A DNA stretch of 64,000 nt. It comes from Piscicola geometra. Its lineage: Eukaryota > Annelida > Clitellata > Hirudinida > Piscicolidae. Below the pieces are notes generated by a model. That model made no database searches. It was not told the origin of the DNA and was given only the letters and a program-made list of their open reading frames with translations. The stretch lies in contig OX030955.1 in the NCBI GenBank assembly GCA_943735955.1, positions 2,455,234 through 2,519,233 of the forward strand, written 5' to 3'. The translations under genes and the position numbers were made by a program. Below, piece after piece: positions 1-35,559 of this stretch. The stretch's first letter is position 1. Every line of letters starts with the position of its first letter.

Positions 1-717
1 TCACTTTCAGTGTGATGATGTTTTCATTATCTCAATTTTTTTAATATAAACATAAGAATACTATAAATATTTCTTTCTTTAAAAATACAAGTATTACTAT
101 TCCCCGTTTACATCGTGTCAAAAAGATCTTTCAAATTATTTTTTCTTAAATGCATTTTTTATTATTTTTGTTTTAGCTAAAAAATCTTGTGCAGAATAAT
201 TAAAGCGCTCTTGAATCTGAAGAAAGAGCGCTATAGATTGATTGATTGAAAGATATTTAAGAAATCAAAGTATTTATGTTATACATATATATTTCATATA
301 TCGAAAATTCTAATTGAATATCTTGAAAAACTTATATTTTCGGACAGTTTTTATTCTAATTATCCTAATTTAAAAAAGATTTTTTGATGTATTCTTGAAT
401 AAAAACATTCGACTTTTCAATAATTGAATCATCTTTGTTCTATAATTAGAAGTTAAAGTTTGGGTTTCACTGCGGACTTCCTGAATGGAACTAGGTAATA
501 ATGAGTCAAACCGAAGATATATAAATGGGATGTATGAATTATTTACCATTATAATGTTAAAGCCTTGAATGGTTTGATTTAGAATTTTATTTTATGAGAA
601 ACCTCTTTTTTGGATCGCTTGGAACATTTAAAACTCATAATATAGTTTTTCTGGAGTAATAATTTATTTATTTTCTTACAATTTGTGTGTAAATAATTCG
701 ATCTCTTGAACAAGCAA
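1..717. other. Upstream flank of the HOIP gene
   Basis: AT-rich sequence before the first recognised exon. It carries a short SINE-tail-like piece at 203-250, annotated separately. No other gene, RNA or convincing promoter element was seen, and the HOIP transcription start was not located. Confidence 0.5.
203..250 (+). repeat. SINE 3' tail fragment (GCGCTATA plus GATT repeats)
   Basis: Two GCGCT blocks enclose a short spacer and are followed by CGCTATA and then a run of GATT units. The same layout recurs at 50318-50385, and the CGCTATAC block is also found in the minus-strand SINE at 31483-31678. I read this as a truncated copy of the 3' end of a SINE family. No tRNA-like head is present here. 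Confidence 0.5.
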
Positions 718-3700
718 ATGGATTTGGGCTTGTCGTTAACTCGTGGCACCGAATTCTCAGATTTGAAATCTAGCATTAAATCTCGAATGACCATTAATGA
801 CATAGTGAGTCTTTTTTGCCATTTGTGCATGCTTGTGTTGCCTAGATTACATTTGGAGCTAGAATCTTTTGAGAATAAACTTTTTAACGTTTTTTCATAA
901 TTTCAGCACTTATTTTTTACTGACTCAGAACCCACTTTTATAAACCAAAGTAGCTTTTACAAGCACATAACATTACAGACCGCAGACTAAATGATTAAAA
1001 AATGATTTTTGAAAAGCTTATACAAATTTGTTTGATAAGTTATTAAATAACTATTCATTTAAACTACACCTGCTTCGAAAGATAAATGAAGATGAAAAGT
1101 TGTTGAAATATCTTGAATTTCTCACCAAGTACGCGTACAACCTTTCATTTTCAACCAAACCATCTGAATCTCTTTCAATCAGCGTCTCAAACAGATCTTT
1201 CCAGAAATATGTTCGACCCATCAACGTTGGCTCCCATTCCTTATTTTTCAACACTATAAACTAAACAATTTGACCTGAAAATTTTAATGAATTTAACCAT
1301 ACCATTTATTGTCGGTACATTAGTGTGCAAGTATTCTAAATGATCTATTCTAAAGATATTAATTTAATTAGGAGCAATTTTCTACAAAAAGATAAATCGA
1401 CTGAACCACCCAGGGTCACGTCGAGATGCTGGAAAGGATGGGATACAAGCTCGACAGATACAATGGCGTCTTTAAAGTCTCTCAAGTCCCTAACTTCCAG
1501 TACCTCGAAAGTGTGCGTACTTTATGCATTTAGCATTTTGGTGTTTTTATGTTTTTGAGTAAATAAATTTAAGGAAAGGAAGTTATGATTTTTCTAATAT
1601 GTTTTTTAGTGGTATTTGTATAAGTGATTGAAATTTTGTCAGAAAATAAAGAATTAAATATGATATTTCGAATTTCAGCTTATATGGAAACTCAAGTATC
1701 TTATAAAAAATCTAAAAACTAGGGTTCGTGCGCCTAGATCGAAAAGCGAAAATGAGGAAAACTCCATAGAAGTTCATGAGTCTAAATCGTTTTCGAGTGA
1801 ACACGACGTGTTTTTTGAAAATAACTATGAAACAACAGAAAGAGCATTAAATAGAGAGAATTCGAAAAAAAATAAAAAATCGATGAGTGTTGATAGTATA
1901 AATGAAATAAAGGATTTCGGTAGAGGGAGATCAACTTCAATATCTCCATTTATAACTGATGATCATGAATTTCAAAAAGAATCATCAACAATAAAGAAAT
2001 CAAATAACCAGAGTGTTAGAAGTTCTGAGATAAGCTTTGCACCACAAGCCATACAAACCTTCTCGACACACAACGAAAAAACTGACGATAAAATGGCCGA
2101 AGATCCATCACCTACCTTTTCCTTCAACTTCTGGAACTGCCAACATTGTACTTTTCTCAATGAGCATAGCCTCAAATGCTGTCAACCCAACATTTCATCG
2201 TTTAATTCTCTGTCTCCTCTCTGCAAACAAGCATCAGAGCATCAAGACTCCAATCTTTCCACCAGCCTTCTTCTGCCTTCACAACACATTTGTCAGAGCT
2301 GCTATAAAACGTCAAGAGTGATGTGTTTCAAAAAACAGCCGAAACTAAATAGACTCGACTCTAAACACGAAGCGATGAGTGGTGTGGATGAACTCATGGA
2401 TAATGACATTTTGGGGAAGAACGCTTCTTGCAAGGACAGCCAAAGAGACTCTGTTTTGTACGAAAGCAGAGAAGAGAGTTTGTCTGCAGATTGGAGTGTT
2501 GCGTCAGAGTGCAATGACGTCACTCGCTTGAATGCATTGAGGTTCTATTCACTGCTAGATGTGAGTTTGCTTTCGAAGCTAACTAAACAAGTTTTGTCGC
2601 TGCAATAAATGTTTCCGTTCAAAAGTAATAAAAGTTTTATGTAGCCCTAAAATGTTTCCTATTTTAGGTGATCTGCAAAAGAATAGGAAAAGCATCTGAC
2701 AAAGAAATAGTTTTTCTCAAATCGAAACTGTCTCAGCAAACGTCTCCACAGACGATTGTGGAAGAGTGGTTGGAAGAAGTGAAGAGGTTTTTCGAGGCGC
2801 TTGGTTTGAAAGAAGAAACTTTTGAGCGCGACTTTGTTGATCTGATGAAGGAAAGCTTGATTGAGAGTAATGGAAATCAACGCTTGGCTTTGAAGCATAT
2901 GAAACACAGCTGGAAGAACAGGGTTGGTTCGTTCATGCATTATTGTTAAACTCATGTATTTGGAACTGTATGTTCTCTAACCAATGTGAATGGTGATAAA
3001 AATAACTATATTTTTAACGATAAATTATTTATAATGAATCAAACTTTCAACCCTCCACGAAAGCTTGAAATTTTGATGACCGAATGCTATATTCCTGGTT
3101 TGTCTCACGATCTCTACAACAACACCCTTTCCACCTGCCTGGGCAGCGTGCATGAGGCTAAGGTGGCTCTGGTGAAACAACAGATGCTTCATATGGTTTG
3201 GGAGGGAAACAATGTCCAAACATACAGGTGTGGTAGATCGGTGTTTTAGTGGCTTTAAGAATGAATGAGGTGTAAAATGGATGAAGTGTGAGAGGTAGAA
3301 ATTTATGTGTGAAAATAATAATATCAAAGATTCTTTTCTTGAAATATCGGTTAAAGCTTGATAAATTGGAAAGATCAGGATCGACACCAATCATTCATGA
3401 ACCCTAAAGAAACGCCCTGGGCTCGACAGATGAAGGAAGGGATAGTAACGACGCTGACATAATGAGAGTTCTGAAGAGAGAGGATGTTGATGTTGACGCG
3501 GTAAAAAGAAATGATTTTCTAGATGACAAAGGAAGGGATCATGAAAAAGAAGGAGATGATGGAGACAATTTTAAGGTGATAAATCTCTAAATGAAAGAAA
3601 ATTCTTAAATATGAATACATAATTTGTAAAAAGTTATTTAGTAGTTTTATAAAATTTATCCTTTTAAAAAGATGTCGGCCACCGGGGATGGTGGGTTGTT

Positions 3701-6700
3701 TGCCCAGACCCGGGATTGAACCGGGGACCTTTAGATCTTCAGTCTAACGCTCTCCCAACTGAGCTACCTAGGCCGACATTTATATTACATAATATAATGA
3801 TATATAGAATTGTTTTAAATACTTAATTTTTATTAATTTTTATTTAATTTTCGGACATTACATTATTAAAATTCGAAAAGCATTATATTACAATAAGTTT
3901 AGAAAAGGTGACTTTGAAGCCTTAAAGCTGGAGAAAACTATGTCAAACCCGTATTTTACACCGAGTATACATAAATTTTATGTCATAAAATAACGTCAAA
4001 GTTGATTAATTAATAATTACTTCAGTCATAGAGCGCCAACCAGCTTCCACCGGTATGTCGGTTCTGAGCAAGTCCTTTCAACTGCTCTCACGCTCTCTCC
4101 ATCTGTCTTGTGTCAGCCTCCAAATCCCTGTTCCAGGTGTTTTTCGAATGACCTTTTTTCCCTTTGAAGGTTCCATATGAAAGACTGCCTTGTTGCACTT
4201 TTCCTGATTTTTCAAGAATATGCCCTGTTAATTTTCAAAGTTTATTGGAACTTTTTTTATTAACAGACAGTTGATTGGTTTTTCTCCATAAGTCTTCATT
4301 TAAGATCTATACTGACAAGCGGATCTTCAAGATTTCCCTCAGATAGGTATTGATGAAGACCTGTTCTTCCCTCTAAATCTAAATGGTAGATCGCTGCAAT
4401 CAGTTTTGATTATTACGAGACGGATTATTATGGCATTGGTTGCACTCGAACCTAGGACCAACCGTTGGTCAAGCCGAGTCGTTACACACTCTTTTATGAT
4501 ACCGGCGTTCAACATTTTAAATAGATACTCATAAATTACAAATTTTACTATATGCATTATTTATACACCATAGAGACGGGTGAGGATGTTGCTAGCTGAA
4601 AAGACAAAGTGGGGGATAGAAGAGGAAGAAGAAGCCAAAAGGGTGGTTAGACTAATCGACTTGGTCTTACGGAGTGCCTCTTCTCAAACAGAAAAGGCTT
4701 CTTGTGAAGAAGAAAAGAAGGTATGGGGATGTAAATCTAGAAAGGGCCGTAAGCTTTTGTTTCTTTAATGAATTTCGCAGTGTTAAACTTTTCAGAATAT
4801 GATACTCAAAAAGTGTTTTTAATTTCAGAAAAACGAAGCCAGGTTGCATTTGGCAAGTCAGATAGACATCAAAGCTTGCATAAAGACTGCCAAAGAGCAT
4901 CAGAGCCATTTGTCTGCGGCTGAAGAATACCTCAAGAGATGTCCTTGCTGCTGCTTTATCTACCCACAAGACCAGGTTGATAACCTAATTTAATTGAGTT
5001 TAATTTTAAATAATCATTGAGTTCCGCAAATTTCTTTTTTATTAAATTAACTTATACAGTTTCTAGAAATTATAAGTTCAAAATGTCAAAATAGGTTATC
5101 ATATTGACTCGTTTAAAAAACATTCATTGTATCCCCAGCTTGTTTCCTACACAAAGTGTGAGTGTGCGTTCTGTAAGGCATGCTGGGCCGAGCATCTTAC
5201 ACAAAATATCAGAAGCAGAAATGTGAAAGATCTCAACTGCCTTTTCTGCAAGAGTCCCAAAATCGACCATTTATCAAACTTCCACGAGTACTTTGTCAAG
5301 CTAGATAAAGTGGTCAGTGGTGGTATCATAATTGTTGGTTGTTATTGTTGAAACCGAAAAAGTATTTAAATGCGTGAACTCTTTGCTTTGCATGTTTTTG
5401 ATAACTAAACTAAAGTTCATTAAAATAAAACTCATTTATTTAGATTTTATTAATAAATTCTCCATTAAATATATATCGTGAAAATTAAATTTCGCCAAAC
5501 TTTGAAAGTCCATTCACCACTAACCCTTCAGTTGAAATCCCTGGTAGAGGAGGAAGTCGTGCATAAGTTCCGAAATCTTTTGATAGAGTGGAGTGTTGAG
5601 AACGGAGAAAATGAAAAACTAATTAATTGCCTTTGGGTAAGATGAGTGTGGGCTTCTAAATCATGTATTTAAAAAATTGACATTTTGGTAAAATTTTTAT
5701 ATATTTATCTTATTGAACTTTTAACAGTAGTTTAAACTTCAAATATTTGACACGATAAAGAATTAAATAGAAAATATTATACTTTCACATTAACCTCTTC
5801 AAAACTATAATTTTTCCCAACTGTATTTTTCAACTTAGACACTTTTTTACCCATCAAACGACCATTTTAACTAGAAAACAAAATTTTCCACAATTACTAC
5901 AACCCATTGAAATGACCTCCATCTCCAGTGTGATGTCATGATCATCGCTCCCTCGTGCACGGAGTATGACGTGACGTGCCCACACTGCAATCGCAGGTTT
6001 TGTCTCAACTGCAATGTTAGTGCGTCGTTTCTCATTTTGGAGAATGGCGATTTTTTGCTTTTTTAACTTTTGAAGTTTTTTGTGATTGTGATTTTTTAAG
6101 TAGTCGTTTTATTTTATTTCCTATGATAGAGATGATTGTTTAAATAAATGCTTTATATATCAAAAAATACATTTTCAACTGGAAAAAAGATTGAAAGAAT
6201 AGTAATTTCTAGATTTACTCTGCCACTAATAACACATAAACATCAACTTGATTGACTCCTTCAGTGGACAGGCTATCAAGAACACCATTGTCCTGCCAAG
6301 AAGAATCTCGACAAGCAACAATCAGTGCCTAACCTAATAAGCTAGTCCCTAATGATCTATCAATCATTTACTTCATTTTTTATTTTATTTTCGATTATCT
6401 TTCAAGTAATTCATCGATATCTGTAATTTATAAATTCATAAGTTAGTTCATTATAAATAAACGCATTAATCAGTTAATATATTTTTTAATTAATTTATCC
6501 AGTTATGCATTTAGCTATCTATTAGATTATTTTTAAACTCGTGCATCTGCTCAACCATGAATTCCTGAATGAATTCATCCATTCATCAGAGTGTCCAAAT
6601 TGTCCCTCCCGATTTGAAATAGTGAAGGGTGGCTGCATACATCTCACGTAATAACAACTTATCTTGAGTTCAAAAACTTATTATAAAAATATAAAAAATT

Positions 6701-9697
6701 ATAGATTTATTTTTATAATCACAATAAAAGTGGAAAAATACTGAGAAAATCAATCATTTTATTACAACTTTATTTTTAATTTAAAAAATCACCATCGTCA
6801 ACAAGATCAAAGCCAACATCATCATTTCAGATGTCCAAAATGTTCTAGCGAGTTTTGCATCGGGTGTCGAAAGAGTTTTCATCACTCAGAAAAGGTTTTA
6901 CTGATATTTTTGCATTTTTGCAAGACATTATTCATAAGGATGTATGAGTTTGTATAAATGATAATTGTAGGAATAATTTTTCAAACCAAGTTTTATCAAT
7001 CATACTAGAAAAATATTTTTTTAATTTCCCAACAATTCTAAAGCTTTCATAGAGTTTTATAATAAGAAGTTATTTTCCAAAATAAATTGTAAATGCTCAA
7101 ATTATTTGTGATTAATGGAAAAATATTATCATTATTATTGAAATTCAATAAGTTATAAAACAAAAAGCCCTTGTTAATTGCGTTTTACTTTATACCTTTT
7201 GAATTTAATTTTGCCTCTAAAGCAAGGATACTGGTATGCAAAATCAATATTTGTAAAATCGAAAAAAATATTTGTGTGTTTTAAGAATATGGAATTTTAA
7301 ACCAAGTCTTTGATGGAGCACCATAGTTCAATGACCTGAAACAGAATTTTAAGAATTATCAACAAAACTTGATTGTGTTTTTTCTATAAATGTATATAAG
7401 GATTTTAAATATTAATCTATGAAATATTATATTTAATCCAGATAAAATCAAAAACACAAAAAAACATTTATATTACATTTTTTTTACATGGTTAAAAACG
7501 CATTTTTTAAATATACTTGCAAGTTTTTATTATAATTTACTTATCTACTAATCATATGAATGAATTTTTTAAAATTATAATTAGGTGATTCGCCATTATT
7601 TTTCTATTCAATTTCGATATTTCCGCTTTCATTTTGCGACAGAAAGAGCATATTTTACATAGTTGTCTTTTTTAACATAATCATCACAGTCATTAGAAGC
7701 TACTTACCTACCATAACCACAGTCTCCATCATTATTCCTACCCTGCGCAGCATCACTATTCTTATAATCATCGTCATCGCCCTCCTAATCATTATCACCA
7801 CCATAATTATCATCACAATCCTTATCATCACCATACTTATCATCACCATACTTATCATCACCATACTTATCATCATCATTCTCATCATTATCATCACCCC
7901 CATCCTAGAAAGGGTTGTACTGCCTACACGAGAGGGACTGCATTGGAGAGTTGAGGGACTTCGACGTGGTCATGCTGGAGTCGCTGCTCAGGGTTGCTGG
8001 TGCTATGAGTTATGGTGGTTAAGAGGGTTATCAGTGGTTATCAGTGGTTATCAGTGGTTATCAGTGGTTACCAGTGGTTATCAGTGGTTATCAGTGGTTA
8101 TCAGTGGTTATCAGTGGTTATCAGTGGTTATCAGTGGTTATTAGTGGTTATCAGTGGTTATCAGTGGTTATCAGTGGTTGTTTTAGGTTAAGCCATTTAT
8201 GGGGTTATAGTGCTCTTTGATGGGTATTTTAGGTCATGGTGGTTGTTGGTAGCTCTTTGTAATTTTTGATTCCGAAATATTTCTTTGTGGTTGTAGGAGC
8301 AAGGTTTTATTGTTACTCAAAACGAATGCTTTGTTGAGTCATAGAAAGGGCTCATTAAAAAATCATGAAAAATAATTCATACATTCTTTGATTATTTTCA
8401 ATGTATGAATAGGACAATGGCGTTGAACATCACCTCTCGTCATCATCTTCATCTTTTTCGACATCAAAATGCCAAGTTATCATCCAAAGAGATGAAAAGA
8501 GCGTGGAAGAACCGTGCTCTGAGCCGTGTCATGACAACTGTACCGACTTGTGCCAGTGAGTGTTTATAAGCCAGCTCCATTATTTATTAATCAGCGCTGT
8601 AGAATATATTTTAAAATTATATCCAACTAAAAAGTTCGAAAATGCTGTTTTTTAGAGTTTTGAATAATTTGAAGTTTTATTATTATTATTATTTATTTTT
8701 TGTTTATAAAAGCGTCGGAAGCCAGATTGAGGAAGGCTTAGAATGTCAAATAGCTTTGCACTTTTGGTAGTTTGTTTTTTAAAATACAATACTATTTAGG
8801 AAAATATTTTAATGAAGCCATCTTTTACGAGTAACAAGCCATTTCTAAAACCCTTATAAATCCTCACTAATCCATTCCCCAAACGATTATTACCGACAAG
8901 TTATTTCTGCCCATTCAATCACTATCACGCTTACTTCCTCAAAAGCCCAACAACACTACAAACAAACCCCCACTACTATCAAAAGTTTTCTTTACTTCCC
9001 ACTACTATCAAAAACTCCCTCCCCCCTTTACACTCATCACAGAGAGCACTACGTCGAGTACCTGGTGAGCCTCATCAACAGGCACTCGATCGATCCAGTC
9101 TCCATCATGGACAGGAAGAAACTTGTGCTCTTCCTCGAGAGAAACAACAAAAAGGAGGATGTTGAGGGCAGTGCAAGAAAAAATAAAATCATTGGTGCTA
9201 GTAGTAATGATAGCGGTACTAATAGTTGTAATAGTGTCAGCGTCAGCACAGAAGAAGGTTTTAATAAAGGTAATAATTGTAACTTCATTTACAATTTTAT
9301 AAATAAATAAAGTTATTGGTGTTGAAAATTATACGAATTATTTTACATACCTCAACCCTACTTCACAACATCTTGATATTGTTTCACGCCATTATAAAAT
9401 ATTCTAAGTAACACACGAACTAACGTAATCACGGAAAGGACAATATGAATAATTCTAAATTCGATAACAAGAATTTACATAGATAAAGTAAATAATAAAT
9501 CAAAAATCTTCTCATATACATTTATATATATTTATAACCGTGACAACCACGCAGGCTCCACTTCTTCCAAAAGTGCTTTTATTGCTTCCAGCAGCCCGTC
9601 AAGTGCCACCATTGCAACAAACGACCAACTAATTAGATGGTCTGAAAACGATGACGTGGAAAGTCTGAGACAGGTGACGGCTTTGATTGGTAGTTAA
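718..9697 (+). CDS. RNF31: HOIP/RNF31-like linear-ubiquitin E3 ligase (RBR family), 20 exons
   Basis: Exons: 718-804, 907-949, 1017-1225, 1414-1512, 1679-2560, 2668-2922, 3064-3227, 3410-3575, 4574-4720, 4829-4975, 5139-5312, 5532-5636, 5929-6015, 6265-6324, 6526-6647, 6831-6894, 7909-7992, 8413-8555, 9043-9269, 9555-9697. All phases join, giving about 1135 residues (human HOIP is about 1070). HOIP joins ubiquitin through Met1 in the cytosolic LUBAC complex, upstream of NF-kB and cell-death control. Visible parts: a PUB domain in exons 3-5 (SVSNRSFQKYV, MLERMGYKL); an NZF-like finger near residue 298; UBA-like helices in exons 6-7; a complete RING1 (CPCC, then CECAFCKAC); an IBR (TCPHCNRRFCLNC); RING2 with catalytic Cys about 912 (GGCIH, codon 6634-6636); and an LDD containing HYVEYLVSLINRHSIDP, nearly identical to the HOIP LDD. 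The start ATG precedes a short exon 1 and is the least certain part. The 6265-6324 donor (GTGCCT) is weak, but the spacing it gives matches HOIP. AATAAA lies at 9826 and 9837. Oddities are listed in the findings. Confidence 0.92.
3666..3670 (-). terminator. RNA polymerase III T-run for tRNA-Phe
   Basis: Read on the minus strand, TTTTT lies about 30 nt past the tRNA 3' end, the usual form of a Pol III terminator. Confidence 0.5.
3701..3773 (-). tRNA. trnF-GAA: tRNA-Phe (anticodon GAA)
   Basis: This 73-nt gene folds as a full cloverleaf on the minus strand. The acceptor stem GCCTAGG pairs with TCTGGGC, with two wobble pairs. The box A region TAGCTCAGTTGGGAGAGC, the anticodon loop ACTGAAGA with GAA, and the box B GGTTCAATCC match conserved eukaryotic tRNA-Phe. 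It has no intron. It lies inside the 3576-4573 intron of the HOIP gene, antisense to it. A perfect 9-bp inverted repeat (ATGTCGGCC at 3672-3680 and its complement at 3771-3779) overlaps the tRNA 5' end. An intact gene is more likely than a SINE head because no SINE body follows. Confidence 0.93.
4020..4200 (-). mobile_element. Degraded 3' end of a non-LTR retrotransposon ORF
   Basis: The minus-strand translation contains KNTWNRDLEADTRQMERA, then EQLKGLAQNRHTGGSW. This resembles the conserved C-terminus of RTE-like LINE polyproteins (pattern TWRRDLEAD...W..L..LAQDR..WR). An internal stop replaces the tryptophan after RA, so it is dead. It lies in a HOIP intron. Confidence 0.6.
4425..4515 (-). 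repeat. tRNA-like relic with a box B motif
   Basis: On the minus strand GGTTCGAGTGC matches the Pol III box B consensus at 10 of 11 positions. The flanks GGTAT and ATGCC can pair as the end of an acceptor stem. The box A and anticodon arms are poor. This may be a decayed SINE head, beside the LINE relic at 4020-4200. Confidence 0.3.
6895..7908. other. HOIP intron 16, with a 15-bp tandem repeat
   Basis: This 1-kb AT-rich intron separates the second half of RING2 from the exon that begins KGLYCLHERDC. Four near-perfect copies of CTTATCATCACCATA occupy 7821-7880. No further exon was recognised. Confidence 0.6.
7821..7880. repeat. 15-bp tandem repeat (CTTATCATCACCATA x4)
   Basis: Units start at 7821, 7836, 7851 and 7866; the last one drifts into ATC trinucleotides. 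The repeat ends just before the acceptor of HOIP exon 17 and supplies its pyrimidine-rich context. Confidence 0.85.
8025..8180. repeat. 10-bp minisatellite (TTATCAGTGG, about 15 units)
   Basis: A perfect period of 10 with two single-base variants (CCAGTGG and TTAGTGG units). It lies in the 7993-8412 intron of the HOIP gene. Such arrays vary in length between individuals. Confidence 0.95.
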
Positions 9698-12447
9698 ATG
9701 AAGTTGTGGCTGTGATGATTTATAATATTTATTTTCGTTTTTAATTAAATCAAAACAAATAGATGCATTATTATTTACAGATCATTTCCAAGTATTTTCC
9801 TCTGTCAAAAAAAGAAATTTAAAATAATAAATGAACAATAAACGTTTGTCATGGGAGAAAAATAAGGATTTTCTTTCGTAATTTTTTTTCACAGGGTTTT
9901 AAATTGTTTTTGGCGGCACCACTTTCTTCTTATTCAAATATTCTCCTGATTAGAAAAGAAATGTTAGAAAATATTGTACAAATATTATTTTTTAAAGATT
10001 TTATAATTGCAAATAGCTTCAGAAGTTTTGATTGTTTGTCGAGTCGATGGAAAAAGCCCTCTTCACATTTGAAATCAATGATATTGAATGCTGAACAGAC
10101 CACTGTTTTCATGTTTATTTAAACAATTTTCATTCTAAAATAATGTTTTTAAACTTTATTTGCTTTCAATAAAGCTGTGTATATTTTTCTAAGTAAAAAT
10201 AAATAGTTATTTACTTTTCAATGTAATCGTTTCAACCATAAACATAGAGGTTTTGAAAATAAAATTATAATCTTCAGTATTAAATCATTGAAAATGTAAA
10301 GATCTTTTATAAACGATTTAATACGGGGATATGTTGAACGTCTAAATCAAAATCTTTTCAAAAGTTTTTCATATAATAAAATTATTTAAAACTCGGGTAT
10401 AATTCACGCCAAAAAATAAAGTTCAAAAGTTTGGAGAGAATTCTTGATGTAAATCGTATGCTAGGAGTGTATTTCGGAATTCTCAAAAAGTGAAAGAGAA
10501 TTGCTTAAGAGAGTTTTACACATGGCAAATGTTTTTTTAGTTCTTAAAAAGTGATTTAATAAACTAGAAACTTCAGTCGATCTCAAATAAAGCGCTATTT
10601 TGGAGTTTATGGCTGAGTTTTTTGAGAACCATGGGCGGCTCCCGTCAGTCTCGAAAGGCTGCAAATTAGTTTTCAATAAAAGCATGATTGTTCCTCGAAA
10701 GAAAACCGAAATAGATATAATAAATATTATATCAGTTTCATTAAAAGATTTTTTTCTTCTTTATCTTCTTTTTGAAGTCTGAGAATTGATCAATTTTTGA
10801 TTTACACTTTTTCAAATCATCATAAAGACTATTTCTTACGCGTCAATGACTTTGTTCATCTCAATCATTTTGATTTTTTCAACGAATAATAACCTAACCT
10901 AGAAAATTAGAAGCTAGTCACGCATTTAATTAACGAAAAAGTTTTTCGTGCCAGTCAAAATTCATTTTCAAACAACATTTAAATGTAAAACGACTAAAAC
11001 AATGAAACACATTTATCGAATACACCAAGAAAAGTCATATTAATTTGTTTATAAAATACAGGAATACGAATTTTAGAAAAACGGTTAAATTAATAGACCG
11101 AAAAATATGTGACAAAAAGAAGGATTGCCTAGGTACGCTGGAATGCATGTAAATGTGTGAGTGACTGAGGTGTGTGTACGGTGCGACATTATTTTCCGGT
11201 TATTATTTCAGAGAAAACCATTTTTAAACCTCTTTTAAATAATTGGATACCATTTAAAATGGTACGATAGGGTTTAAACTTTTTTAATTTAATATTGTGT
11301 AAACAAAACCATAACATACTGATATGTTAAGATGCTATTAGTTTTAGGACATCTTCATTTATCGAAAAACTTTTTTATTTCGAAATAATTAGAAAAAAAA
11401 ATATATATGTTTAACAATATTTTCAAATGTGATATAAATCATAACCTATAATTGAGCCGGTCAAATTACAAAGAGTTAAGAAAAAAAAATCACGTCCTCC
11501 TCTGGTAGAAAAAGTCAGAATTAAAAAAAATTAATTTCAATACAGAGATTTTAAAATATTTTATTAAACCATTTTTAAAGTGCCCGAAAAATTCTATATT
11601 TCACGGTTTTGGTTAATTAATATTCAGTTTTGTAATATAATAGTAATAAATAGTTATAATTTTCAATTAAATATTAAAACAGAAACTTGAAACACATGAA
11701 TGAGATATGTTTTGGAACTTTTAGTATTTTACATATCTTAATCATTTTCTGACGTTTAAAAATTTTATTCACATTTCAAAATTTTTTTTACATCTTCATC
11801 ATACATCCTTGCATTCATTTTTTCTTTTTACCAGACAGATATAAAAAGTTCATCCTATTTTAACTTTATTAATAACAGCTCACTTTTCTATTTAATTATT
11901 CCTAAGTCGATAATTTAAAATAAAGTATTCAAATCATTGTTGGGTTTAGATATATATTAATTTCTGCCTTGTGAAACGAACTTAAAAGTGAGTATTGTAT
12001 GCTCGACGCAGGTACCACGTACTTTTCCCAAAACCATGAAAAGTTGACAAATTCAATTTGGAAGGACTATTAGTGCAAGGTTAGAAACTTCAAATAATTT
12101 AAAATTTAGTTGAAATAAAAAAGATTTAAAGAATTTAGCATTTGAAAGCCTTTTTTGTATAAAAAATGATTTTTTTATATAAATATCTTCAACCGTTTTT
12201 CTATGCAACACATATATCTTTTATTTATAAAATGTTTTTTATTTCGTTTTTAATAGGAACCTTTGAAGCATTTTCATATTAACTTCTCAAGATATATACT
12301 TTTTTTGATCTTACGGCTAGAGTAGGCTACTTACAACAAAGCACACCCAGTTATGCAGTTTGGTAAGTAAAAAGAAATATAATAAAAGTTTCGCTATTAT
12401 CGGACATGGTTGTTGTAAATGCTGTTGCGGTTGTTTTTTTGTTGTTG
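9698..12447. other. Intergenic region between convergent HOIP and HCN genes
   Basis: AT-rich and without a recognisable gene. It should hold both 3' UTRs: HOIP polyadenylation signals at 9826 and 9837 (plus strand), and an HCN candidate at 12220-12225 (AATAAA on the minus strand). The short open frames near 9904 and 10600 have no family features. Confidence 0.6.

Positions 12448-35559
<23,112 letters not shown>

Noticed and set aside
6895..7908. A missed exon encoding the CPDPNC zinc insertion of HOIP
   Set aside because: I scanned for an AG...TGY-CCN...TGY...GT pattern and found none. The flanking exons join in phase without it.
8025..8180. CRISPR-like array
   Set aside because: The 10-bp units are directly contiguous with no spacers, in an animal intron. 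It is a minisatellite.
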